This document shows positions 1 through 5,190 of a stretch of DNA of 8,097 nucleotides, one piece after another. The notes under the pieces are model-generated. The model saw nothing but the letters and a program-made list of their open reading frames with translations, did not search any database and was not told where the DNA came from. The stretch lies in assembly GCA_013816415.1 (NCBI GenBank), contig JACDEN010000101.1, forward strand, positions 1 through 8,097, given 5' to 3'. The position numbers and the translations under genes are program-made. This DNA comes from Planctomycetota bacterium. Its GTDB lineage: Bacteria > Planctomycetota > UBA11346. Position 1 is the stretch's first letter. Every line of letters starts with the position of its first letter.

Positions 1-43
1 GCCTGGGCGTGAGGGATCGATCAGCTTGTTTCGAGCGATGGGC

Positions 44-79
44 ATGATGGGTCTATACGGACCCTGTGAGACTTTTCAA
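44..79 (-). promoter_or_regulatory. Possible leftward sigma70-like promoter in a gene-poor stretch
   Basis: Read on the minus strand, TTGAAA (79-74) is followed after 16 nt by TATAGA (57-52), a fair match to the -35 and -10 consensus. A start codon at 45-43 lies about where transcription would begin, so any gene leaving the window to the left would be read from a nearly leaderless mRNA (first residues MPIARNKLIDPSRPG, open to the left edge). No Shine-Dalgarno is seen there. The rest of 1-251 shows no convincing gene; a TAGAAT at 109-114 on the plus strand could be a -10 for the gene starting at 252 but has no good -35. This is inference from short motifs only. Confidence 0.2.
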
Positions 80-251
80 TTACAAATCGGGAATTAATGA
101 CCCGTCCATAGAATCATGCGGATCGGCTGGTGTCTCGACAGCCAGTGCGGGCCCGGTGCCTCTCCCTCATCCTGCTACGTGAGGACGATCCCGGCTATTC
201 CATGGCGGCACCCGGATGCCAGCCGCTAGGATGCCGGACGATGGGAGCTTC

Positions 252-1109
252 ATGATCGTCCGCTTCCGGGTCGTCGCATCGCCCGACCGCCTGTTCAATG
301 CCCCTGCGCTCGAGTCCGTCGCCTGCGAACAGGTGCCGCGCATCGGGGATGCACACCACGATGTCCGCGGCTCCTATCGGGTCGTCAAGGTCATGGAGGA
401 CGTCGACCCCGACCATGGGAGGGTCGAACGAGGACCGGTCGTCTATGTGGTCAAGGAGGGTCGCACGCAGACGGGGGGCACCCTGGGGATCGGACTTCTC
501 AATGCGTCGTTCATCGCGAACCCATCACAGGGTCTGCGCGACTGCATCGAGCGGGCGAACGCGGCGCGCCGGACAGGAAGCATCGAGCAGTACCGCCGCC
601 ACATCGAGGAATTCCTGTTCCTGAGCAACGCCGTCGCCCGGGGCATCGGACCAGGACCGCGGCGGGAGCACGCCGACGCCATCCCCTATCTGCCGATCTA
701 CAGCAAGGACGACCGGCTCGTCAGCAGGTTCCGCGACGGCCTCATCATGGCGTGCTTTTCCGCCCATGTGCAATCCGTGCGATCGATCAACCTGATCGCC
801 TCGATGCTCGATCGCGTGGATGTCAACCGTCCGACGCTGTTCATCATCAGCGAACCGATCCTGCTGCGATCGGGGTCCAAGGCCGTCCAATCCATACGTG
901 ACCATACTGTCCAGGGCGCCTGTCCGATCCTGGTCCTCACCCTCGCCGGACGCGATGTCGACAGCAGGATGGCGATGGATGCGGGGGCGACCGCGACCCA
1001 TCCTTTCCCGCAGACGATCGCTGAATATCCAGCGCTGGTGACGCGGATCCGCACCTTGCTCACATCGAGCCGGACGGCCGGGGATCAGGTCACGGAATTG
1101 AACGCCTGA
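252..1109 (+). CDS. Unknown protein with C-terminal degenerate receiver-like domain
   Basis: I do not recognise this 285-residue protein as a named family. I start it at ATG 252 because GGGAG (243-247) precedes it; the in-frame ATGs at 216 and 231 have no ribosome site. Residues about 18-70 look like a small beta-rich module (VPRIGD, YRVVKV, VVYVVKEG). Residues about 163-275 follow the layout of a response-regulator receiver: a hydrophobic strand LFIIS (196-200) where the phosphorylated Asp should end it, PILVLT (225-230) with the conserved Thr, then DAGATATHPF (243-252) in place of the usual GADDYLTKPF. The acceptor Asp is replaced by Ser/Glu and the invariant Lys by His, so ordinary phosphorylation is unlikely; a pseudo-receiver used for protein contacts is an inference. 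No output DNA-binding domain, signal peptide or membrane segment is visible. It is convergent with the helix-turn-helix gene on the other strand and lacks a Pho-box-like repeat. Confidence 0.7.
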   Translation: MIVRFRVVASPDRLFNAPALESVACEQVPRIGDAHHDVRGSYRVVKVMEDVDPDHGRVERGPVVYVVKEGRTQTGGTLGIGLLNASFIANPSQGLRDCIERANAARRTGSIEQYRRHIEEFLFLSNAVARGIGPGPRREHADAIPYLPIYSKDDRLVSRFRDGLIMACFSAHVQSVRSINLIASMLDRVDVNRPTLFIISEPILLRSGSKAVQSIRDHTVQGACPILVLTLAGRDVDSRMAMDAGATATHPFPQTIAEYPALVTRIRTLLTSSRTAGDQVTELNA

Positions 1110-1249
1110 GCCGACGTGAGGTGCAGGCAGACCGAGCCGGCGGCCCACGGTCTGTGCCCGTGCTGATCGCGAACTGCGGATGACGCCAGCCGATCACCAG
1201 TGACCCGGACAGGCGGAGACCGCCCGCGGCTTCCGAGCGGACGGGGCGG

Positions 1250-1666
1250 CTACTCCGGGTTCGGCGCGTCTGGCGCTGGGTTCGATGCAGCGTGAGGCTT
1301 CGGACGCGCCCTGCCTGTTTTCCCGACGGCGCGCGTGTCCTGCTTGCCGTCCTTCTTCTTCTTCACGCGTTTCGCGGCCGGGCGTGCAACGGAGTGAGGG
1401 ACGATGCGCGCGAGGTCCTTGGCGACCTTCCCGTGGCCGACCTGCCACAGATCCCATTCCATCTGCGACAGCAGCCATTCGCGCGGGGAGTTCTCGAGGA
1501 AGCGTCCGAAGCGCGCGGCGCTCTCGGCGGTCAGGTCCCGCTTCCCCTTGAGGATCTTCGCCACGCGCTTCGCCGGCAGGCGGGTAGCCGCGGCCAGGCC
1601 GCCGATGAGCTTGAGGCGACGCTTGAGTGCGCGGCCGGGATGTTCTGGCGGAGTGGACTTGGACAT
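1250..1666 (-). CDS. HigA/XRE-type helix-turn-helix protein, orphan, with basic tail
   Basis: A 138-residue protein. Residues 9-75 match the HigA antitoxin/XRE-type HTH layout: HPG (9-11) opening, LPAKRVAKILKGKRDLTAES (30-49) as second helix, recognition helix and following turn, then ARFGRFLENSPREWL (51-65) and WDLW (71-74), which in the family reads as SPEFWL...YDLW. HigA proteins normally bind the operator of their own operon and neutralise the HigB mRNase. Here the usual ~100-residue protein is extended by a Lys/Arg/Ala/Pro-rich tail (about 95-138, with KKKK at 102-105), likely disordered. AGGA lies 8 nt before the ATG on the minus strand. No HigB-like reading frame is present on either side (1110-1249 and 1667-1878 hold no gene), so it is either an orphan antitoxin or a divergent regulator. 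It is divergent from the porin gene, so it could act on that shared 212-bp intergenic region, though nothing in the sequence proves this. Confidence 0.75.
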   Translation of the reverse strand: MSKSTPPEHPGRALKRRLKLIGGLAAATRLPAKRVAKILKGKRDLTAESAARFGRFLENSPREWLLSQMEWDLWQVGHGKVAKDLARIVPHSVARPAAKRVKKKKDGKQDTRAVGKTGRARPKPHAASNPAPDAPNPE

Positions 1667-1783
1667 GGGGACGTTCCTGGTGCGGACCGTTCATCGTGCG
1701 ATGGCAGGAAACCGGAATAGTTAATTTCGCGTGAAGTCCGGCCAATGACCGAAGCCGTCGCCTTAAGGACGAACCCACACGAT

Positions 1784-1815
1784 CTTCACATATCCTTCAC
1801 GAGGTGGCGGATCAT
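1784..1815 (+). promoter_or_regulatory. Pho-box-like direct repeat and promoter of the porin gene
   Basis: CTTCAC occurs at 1784-1789 and again at 1795-1800, exactly 11 bp apart, with weak half-matches one and two steps upstream (1773, 1762). GATCAT (1810-1815), four of six to the -10 consensus, lies 9 nt beyond the last repeat, the arrangement expected when an activator replaces the -35 element. The same repeat precedes pstS and the lipoprotein gene. PhoB-type regulators bind 11-bp direct repeats; that a PhoB homologue binds here is inference. Confidence 0.6.
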
Positions 1816-1878
1816 CCGGCCCATCAACCAACCCGAGCGTCCGTAATCACCGGCGCCATCCGCAGGAGCCTCCCTTCC

Positions 1879-3069
1879 ATGCAACTGAACAAATCCCTCG
1901 CCCTTCTCGCCTGCGCTGGCATGTGCGTCCCTGCGGCGAACGCCGCGGTGTCGGTCTCGGACGACACCCTGAAGCTCGAATTCGGAATCCGCCTGCAGAG
2001 CCGCGTGTCGATGGAGCGCTCCGAGGACGCGACCGGCAATGACTTCAACGTCCTGCACGGCGTCGCAGGCAAGAACGATCCCTTCGACTTCGAGATGCGC
2101 CGCTGCCGTCTGTACCTCAAGGGCACGTACCAGGAGAACTGGAAGTTCCAGCTCGCTTTCCAGAGCGACGACGTGGATCGTCAGGTGAATTCGGGGACGG
2201 CGGCGGTGCGTTACGCCTGGGTCGAGCGCCAGTTCAAGATGGACGCCATGACCCACGTCATCCATTTCGGCTTGGACAAGCCGTTCTTCAACGACGCCGA
2301 TGTGCTCAGTTCCAGCGCACGCCTGTTCCCCACCAGCCGGGCGAGCGAGACCCTGCTCAAGAACCGGTCGGTCGGCCTCGGCTACCGCTTCTGGCATCCC
2401 CAGTTCGCTCTCGGCGCCGACATCCAGAACGTCAGCGCGCGGGTGCAGCCCACCGGCGCGGCGGCCGACGATGCCGAAGGTTTCTTCTACAGCGCCCGCG
2501 GCGAGTTCAGCTTCAGCCCCGAATGGTTTGTCCAGAAGCGTCAGGAATCGTTCTGCGGCAAGGAAGGACACGCGGCCGTCCTCGGGCTCGAATACGGCAC
2601 CGAGAAGGATCGCTTCTCTGCCGCCACCACGCATCGCACCACGATCGGCTATGGCGGCGACTTCCTCTTCTGGTGGAACAGCATCACGGTGACCCTCGAT
2701 GCCGAGTGGAACAAACGCACCGACACCGATCTGCTGACCAACATCGATGCGCCGGAATTGAAATCGCATGTGTACACCGGCCAGATCGGCTACGCGATCC
2801 CGATGGAAGGCGGCATGGCCATCGAACCCGCATTCCGCTATGCGCAGATCGATACCGATACCAGCACCGCGGCGAAGAGCACCGCGCAGAACTACAGCAC
2901 CGCGGCGTTCGCCGAGCACGGCGCGTCGGGAAGCGAGATCGAAGTCGGGCTGAACCTGTACTTCAACGGACATGGCAACAAGGTCCAGGTCGCGTTCAGC
3001 AACTGGAAGGCCGCCGACGGAGACGCGAAGGCCAATATCTTCCGGATCCAGCATCAGCTGAACTTCTGA
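1879..3069 (+). CDS. Outer-membrane porin, phosphate-selective O/P (OprP-like) type
   Basis: A 396-residue precursor. ATG 1879 is chosen because AGGAG (1864-1868) precedes it and it opens a clean signal peptide: MQLNK, a hydrophobic core, then ANA at 20-22 with likely cleavage before AVSVSD. The frame is open back to 1804, but that start would bury the signal peptide. The mature protein alternates polar and hydrophobic residues as in a beta barrel, carries the FEMRRCRLYLKGTYQENWKFQ stretch in the place where Porin_O_P proteins have FEIRRARLYLKG..., and ends in LNF, with the terminal aromatic residue recognised by the BAM machinery. The role is inferred as passive passage of phosphate or polyphosphate across the outer membrane; specificity cannot be read from sequence. 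A Pho-box-like promoter lies 78 bp upstream and a strong terminator follows, so it is monocistronic. It is somewhat shorter than Pseudomonas OprP (about 440 residues). Confidence 0.85.
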   Translation: MQLNKSLALLACAGMCVPAANAAVSVSDDTLKLEFGIRLQSRVSMERSEDATGNDFNVLHGVAGKNDPFDFEMRRCRLYLKGTYQENWKFQLAFQSDDVDRQVNSGTAAVRYAWVERQFKMDAMTHVIHFGLDKPFFNDADVLSSSARLFPTSRASETLLKNRSVGLGYRFWHPQFALGADIQNVSARVQPTGAAADDAEGFFYSARGEFSFSPEWFVQKRQESFCGKEGHAAVLGLEYGTEKDRFSAATTHRTTIGYGGDFLFWWNSITVTLDAEWNKRTDTDLLTNIDAPELKSHVYTGQIGYAIPMEGGMAIEPAFRYAQIDTDTSTAAKSTAQNYSTAAFAEHGASGSEIEVGLNLYFNGHGNKVQVAFSNWKAADGDAKANIFRIQHQLNF

Positions 3070-3097
3070 TTCCGAGCATCTACTGCCCGGATGCATG

Positions 3098-3129
3098 GAA
3101 CCCCTGCCGATCGGCAGGGGTTCTTTCTT
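3098..3129 (+). terminator. Intrinsic terminator of the porin gene
   Basis: A perfect 26-nt palindrome (3098-3123; arm GAACCCCTGCCGA) folds into a GC-rich hairpin and is followed by TTCTTTCTT. It begins 29 nt after the porin stop codon. The T-rich side is on the plus strand only, so it serves the rightward transcript. Confidence 0.85.
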
Positions 3130-3147
3130 GCGGTCTACCCGGATACG

Positions 3148-3180
3148 AAAGAACCCAGCCGGACGGCTGGGTTCTTTTCA
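3148..3180. terminator. Bidirectional intrinsic terminator between convergent genes
   Basis: The arms AAAGAACCCAGCC (3148-3160) and GGCTGGGTTCTTT (3165-3177) form a 13-bp stem around the loop GGAC. There are A residues on the left and TTTT on the right, so both strands carry a T-rich tail. It lies 20 nt past the stop of the leftward lipoprotein gene and also backs up the porin terminator. It is therefore the natural end of the lipoprotein transcript. Confidence 0.85.
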
Positions 3181-3197
3181 GGATCCATTGCGGCCGA

Positions 3198-3560
3198 TCA
3201 CTGCAGCGCGTAGCGCTTCCGGAACGTCTCGAGCAGGCGCTCGGTCATCGCCGGCTGATCCTTCTCGGCCTGGACGACCACCGTCTCGTGGTTGGGGCCT
3301 TCACCGATGTAGGACTTCGACTTGGTGACGTCGGCGGCATGGCTCGCCTTGAAGGCGTTGTGCATGTCCTTGGTGCCGAAAACATAGATGCGCTTGTCGT
3401 ACAGCTCCTCGCCATAGTACCGGCTGAGGCCACCACCTTCCGAATACGAACCGGGGGTGGGCTTTGCGCCGTTGGCCACGGGAGCGGTCGCCGTGCGCGA
3501 TTCTCCTCCGCAACCGGTGAGCAAGATGGCGAGGACGGGCAGGATAATTTGGCGATGCAT
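3198..3560 (-). CDS. Small lipoprotein of unknown function, Pho-box-linked
   Basis: A 120-residue protein. The N-terminus is a type II signal peptide: MHRQ, a hydrophobic run (5-14) and the lipobox LTGC with the lipidated Cys at 17, then a flexible Gly/Ser/Thr/Pro linker (18-44) and a compact domain from about 46. That domain contains LYDKRIYVFGT (53-63), MHNAFKAS (66-73), the SYIGEGPNHETVVVQ segment (83-97) and a C-terminal amphipathic helix (105-120). The RIYVF...GEGP.ETV pattern suggests a small alpha/beta fold, but I do not recognise a named family. AGGAG (3570-3566) stands 5 nt before the ATG. The residue after the Cys is Gly, not Asp, so export to the outer membrane is possible if E. 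coli sorting rules apply. Upstream are four 11-bp repeats of the same type as before pstS, so it is probably induced by phosphate starvation; a role in phosphate sensing or capture is speculation. Confidence 0.8.
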   Translation of the reverse strand: MHRQIILPVLAILLTGCGGESRTATAPVANGAKPTPGSYSEGGGLSRYYGEELYDKRIYVFGTKDMHNAFKASHAADVTKSKSYIGEGPNHETVVVQAEKDQPAMTERLLETFRKRYALQ

Positions 3561-3578
3561 GGGCGCTCCTGAGCGCGG

Positions 3579-3632
3579 ACTCTAGTCCACGCGATGAGCC
3601 GACGATGAATCGACGATGAAGATCCCGAGAAG
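3579..3632 (-). promoter_or_regulatory. Four-copy Pho-box-like array and promoter of the lipoprotein gene
   Basis: Read on the minus strand at strict 11-bp steps: CTTCTC (3632-3627), CTTCAT (3621-3616), ATTCAT (3610-3605), GCTCAT (3599-3594). The second and third repeats also share the spacer CGTCG. TAGAGT (3584-3579), four of six to the -10 consensus, begins 9 nt beyond the last repeat. This places the transcript start just ahead of the ribosome site at 3570-3566. The geometry matches the porin promoter. Confidence 0.6.
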
Positions 3633-3645
3633 ATCGCTGGACTGT

Positions 3646-3684
3646 CTTCAGGGACCATTCGCGCGACCTTCATTCATACTTCAT
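3646..3684 (+). promoter_or_regulatory. Four-copy Pho-box-like array facing right, no gene directly behind it
   Basis: At strict 11-bp steps on the plus strand: CTTCAG (3646-3651), ATTCGC (3657-3662), CTTCAT (3668-3673), CTTCAT (3679-3684). It is back-to-back with the leftward array, whose outermost repeat ends at 3632. Nine nt beyond the last repeat is CACAGT (3694-3699), only a weak -10. The next protein gene, pstS, is over 500 bp away and separated by a terminator at 3741-3770. Confidence 0.5.
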
Positions 3685-3705
3685 ACGCGGAAGCACAGTC
3701 GCCCG

Positions 3706-3770
3706 TGATCGTCCGGGTGTCCACACACCACCTAACGGTCGCCGTACGACAAGGTCGTGCGGCTTTTTTT
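3706..3770 (+). ncRNA. Candidate short Pho-controlled RNA or pst leader
   Basis: If the rightward array at 3646-3684 drives transcription with the same geometry as the other promoters, RNA would start near 3706 and end at the intrinsic terminator at 3770, giving roughly 65 nt. The interval holds a small hairpin, GGTGT-CCAC-ACACC (3716-3729), a short unpaired stretch around CTAACGGTC, and the terminator stem. That is the usual shape of a small regulatory RNA. No ribosome site or closed small reading frame is seen. The start position and the existence of the RNA are inference. Confidence 0.25.
3741..3770 (+). terminator. Intrinsic terminator upstream of the hairpin element
   Basis: GCCGTACGAC (3741-3750) pairs with GTCGTGCGGC (3754-3763) through one G-U wobble around the loop AAG, followed by seven T (3764-3770). 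It points right, yet no protein gene on the plus strand ends before it; the nearest rightward gene is the porin, which has its own two terminators. It must therefore end a non-coding transcript or act as an attenuator ahead of pst. Confidence 0.75.
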
Positions 3771-3780
3771 GGGGGGCTTC

Positions 3781-3938
3781 CCCAATGCTATTAAGCTAAG
3801 CCAAAAGCTTGCCCCTGAAGACCACGGGCGAGCCGCCCGTGCCACAAATAGAGACCTGCCAGCGTTGCCAGTGGCACGGGCGACTCGCCCGTGGTCTTTG
3901 TCTTTTCCCCATCGCGAGCTTAGCTTAATAGCATTGGG
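3781..3938. repeat. 158-bp nested palindrome (fold-back or MITE/REP-like element)
   Basis: The outer arms 3781-3801 and 3918-3938 are perfect 21-nt reverse complements (arm begins CCCAATGCTATTAAGC). Inside, 3819-3845 and 3871-3897 are 27-nt reverse complements with a single mismatch, and each of these arms is itself an imperfect palindrome of the CACGGGCG...CGCCCGTG type. The loop is about 25 nt. The whole region can fold into one long stem with an asymmetric internal bulge. It encodes no credible protein. Such structures are typical of small non-autonomous repetitive elements; no target-site duplication is obvious. The outer arms are A/T-richer than the surrounding sequence. Confidence 0.8.
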
Positions 3939-4068
3939 CTTCGCCCCCAGGGCCCCCCGCGACCTTTGTCGCACTACATTTTGGCCTGCGGCCAAAATGT
4001 TGCGGGATGGGCTTCGCCCATTGTATCCCGCAACCAGGTCTCGGCGGTCGGGTGGGGCTTCGCCGCCC
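3936..4068. repeat. Cluster of short GC-rich hairpins
   Basis: Successive hairpins follow the long palindrome: GGGC-TTC-GCCC (3936-3946); GCGAC-CTTT-GTCGC (3959-3972); ACATTTTGGCC-TGC-GGCCAAAATGT (3976-4000), a perfect 11-bp stem; and a compound stem TTGCGGGAT/ATCCCGCAA (4000-4008 with 4025-4033) enclosing another GGGC-TTC-GCCC. A third, imperfect GGGGCTTCGCCGCCC lies at 4054-4068. The repeated GGGCTTCGCCC core suggests copies of one repetitive motif. No gene is seen; 4069-4141 shows nothing further I can interpret. Confidence 0.7.
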
Positions 4069-4141
4069 AGATGCCAGCGGATGTTCGCCCTTTATTCTGA
4101 TGGGCCAAATGGTGGCAGGATGCAGCCGGTCCAGCCGCGCC

Positions 4142-4185
4142 ATTCACTGGAACTTCATCAATTCTTCATGGACCTCGGGTACACC
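4142..4185 (+). promoter_or_regulatory. Three-copy Pho-box-like array and promoter of pstSCA
   Basis: ATTCAC (4142-4147), CTTCAT (4153-4158) and CTTCAT (4164-4169) stand at strict 11-bp steps. TACACC (4180-4185), a weak -10, follows 10 nt after the last repeat. Transcription would begin a few nt before the pstS ribosome site at 4198-4202. pst operons are classic PhoB targets, which makes this copy the anchor for interpreting the other arrays. Confidence 0.65.
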
Positions 4186-4209
4186 TCGGGCCACTCCAGG
4201 AGACTTCCC

Positions 4210-5187
4210 ATGTCACGCTGCTTCCCGTCGTCGGACCGCCGATCGCTGCTGACAGCGGCCACGCTGCTCGTCCTCTGCGCGTCCAGCCTGCGTGCGGTCG
4301 ACGTTGATGCCGCCATCAAGTCCTACGAACCCGTGAGCGGGGTCTCAGGGAACCTCAACAGCATCGGCTCGGACACCCTCAACAACCTGATGACGTACTG
4401 GGCGGAAGGGTTCCAGGCCGTCTATCCGAACGTGAAGATCCAGATCGAGGGCAAGGGCTCGACCACCGCGCCTCCGGCGCTCAAGGCCGGCACCAGCCAG
4501 CTCGGGCCGATGAGCCGCTCGATGAAGAAAGAGGAGGTCGACGATTTCGAGAGGAAGTACGGCTACAAGCCGACCGAGATCAAGGTCGCGATCGACGCCC
4601 TCGCGGTGTTCGTCCACAAGGACAATCCGATCACCAAGCTCAGCCTGACAGAAGTCGACAGCATCTTCTCATCGACCTACAAGCGCGGCGGCAAGGACAT
4701 CAATGACTGGGGGCAGCTCGGCCTCGATGCCTGGAAGGGCAAGGCCATGTCGCTGTACGGCCGCAACAGTGCGTCGGGAACCTACGGCTTCTTCAAGGAA
4801 CACGCTCTGAGCAAGGGCGACTACAAGAGCAGCGTGAAGGAGCAGCCGGGTTCCTCGGCGGTGGTGCAGGGCGTCGCCGCGGATCTCGGCGGCATCGGCT
4901 ATTCGGGCATCGGCTATGTCACCTCGAGCGTCAAGGCGCTGCCGCTGTCCGACAAGGGCGAGCCGGCCGAGCCGACGTATGAGAACTGCCTCAACGGAAA
5001 ATACCCCCTGTCGCGCTACCTGTTCATCTACGTCAACAAGAAGCCCGGTGCCCAGCTCGATCCCCTGATCGGCGAATTCGTCAAGTTCGTCCTCTCCAGG
5101 AATGGCCAGGAGGTCGTGGTGAAGGATGGATTCTTCCCCCTGCCCGCCGACATCGCACAGAAGGTCGCGGAAGGGCTCACGAAGTAG
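4210..5187 (+). CDS. pstS: Phosphate ABC transporter, periplasmic phosphate-binding protein
   Basis: A 325-residue precursor that captures phosphate in the periplasm and delivers it to PstCA. ATG 4210 has AGGAG (4198-4202) 7 nt upstream and opens a signal peptide with DRRSLLT (9-15), a hydrophobic core and a likely cut after LRA (27-29). The RR makes Tat export conceivable, but the motif is incomplete. The frame is open upstream to 3757 only through the palindromic repeats, with no start signal. Ligand-binding elements of the PstS family are visible: IGSDTL (52-57), EGKGSTTAPPAL (80-91), GPMSRSM (99-105), and RNSASGTYGFF (185-195), where Ser-Gly-Thr caps the anion. The closing lobe follows with SSAVVQGV (215-222) and YPLSRYLFIYVN (265-276). 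pstC follows after 3 nt. The TAG stop is in the same frame as pstC, so only this stop separates the two reading frames. Confidence 0.95.
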   Translation: MSRCFPSSDRRSLLTAATLLVLCASSLRAVDVDAAIKSYEPVSGVSGNLNSIGSDTLNNLMTYWAEGFQAVYPNVKIQIEGKGSTTAPPALKAGTSQLGPMSRSMKKEEVDDFERKYGYKPTEIKVAIDALAVFVHKDNPITKLSLTEVDSIFSSTYKRGGKDINDWGQLGLDAWKGKAMSLYGRNSASGTYGFFKEHALSKGDYKSSVKEQPGSSAVVQGVAADLGGIGYSGIGYVTSSVKALPLSDKGEPAEPTYENCLNGKYPLSRYLFIYVNKKPGAQLDPLIGEFVKFVLSRNGQEVVVKDGFFPLPADIAQKVAEGLTK

Positions 5188-5190
5188 ACC

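Noticed and set aside
1128..1154. Hairpin CAGACCG/CGGTCTG as terminator between the convergent genes
   Set aside because: The stem is sound, with an inner GCC/GGC pair, but no T-run follows on either strand, so intrinsic termination is not supported.
1786..3096. 436-codon open frame on the minus strand
   Set aside because: Antisense to the porin, with no ribosome site and no recognisable domain. The plus-strand protein has a signal peptide and C-terminal Phe.
2523..3572. 349-codon plus-strand frame spanning the porin end and the lipoprotein gene
   Set aside because: It crosses two strong terminators and overlaps two better-supported genes; its composition is Arg-rich noise.
3781..4068. CRISPR array or integron attC sites
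   Set aside because: The repeats are inverted and of different lengths, not regularly spaced direct repeats with unique spacers, and no cas or integrase gene is present.
3757..4209. Upstream extension of the pstS frame
   Set aside because: The 151 extra codons translate the palindromic repeats, have no start signal, and would bury the signal peptide.
4240..4285. Lipobox in PstS around LVLC
   Set aside because: The residue before Cys 23 is Leu rather than Gly or Ala, so a standard signal peptide is more likely.
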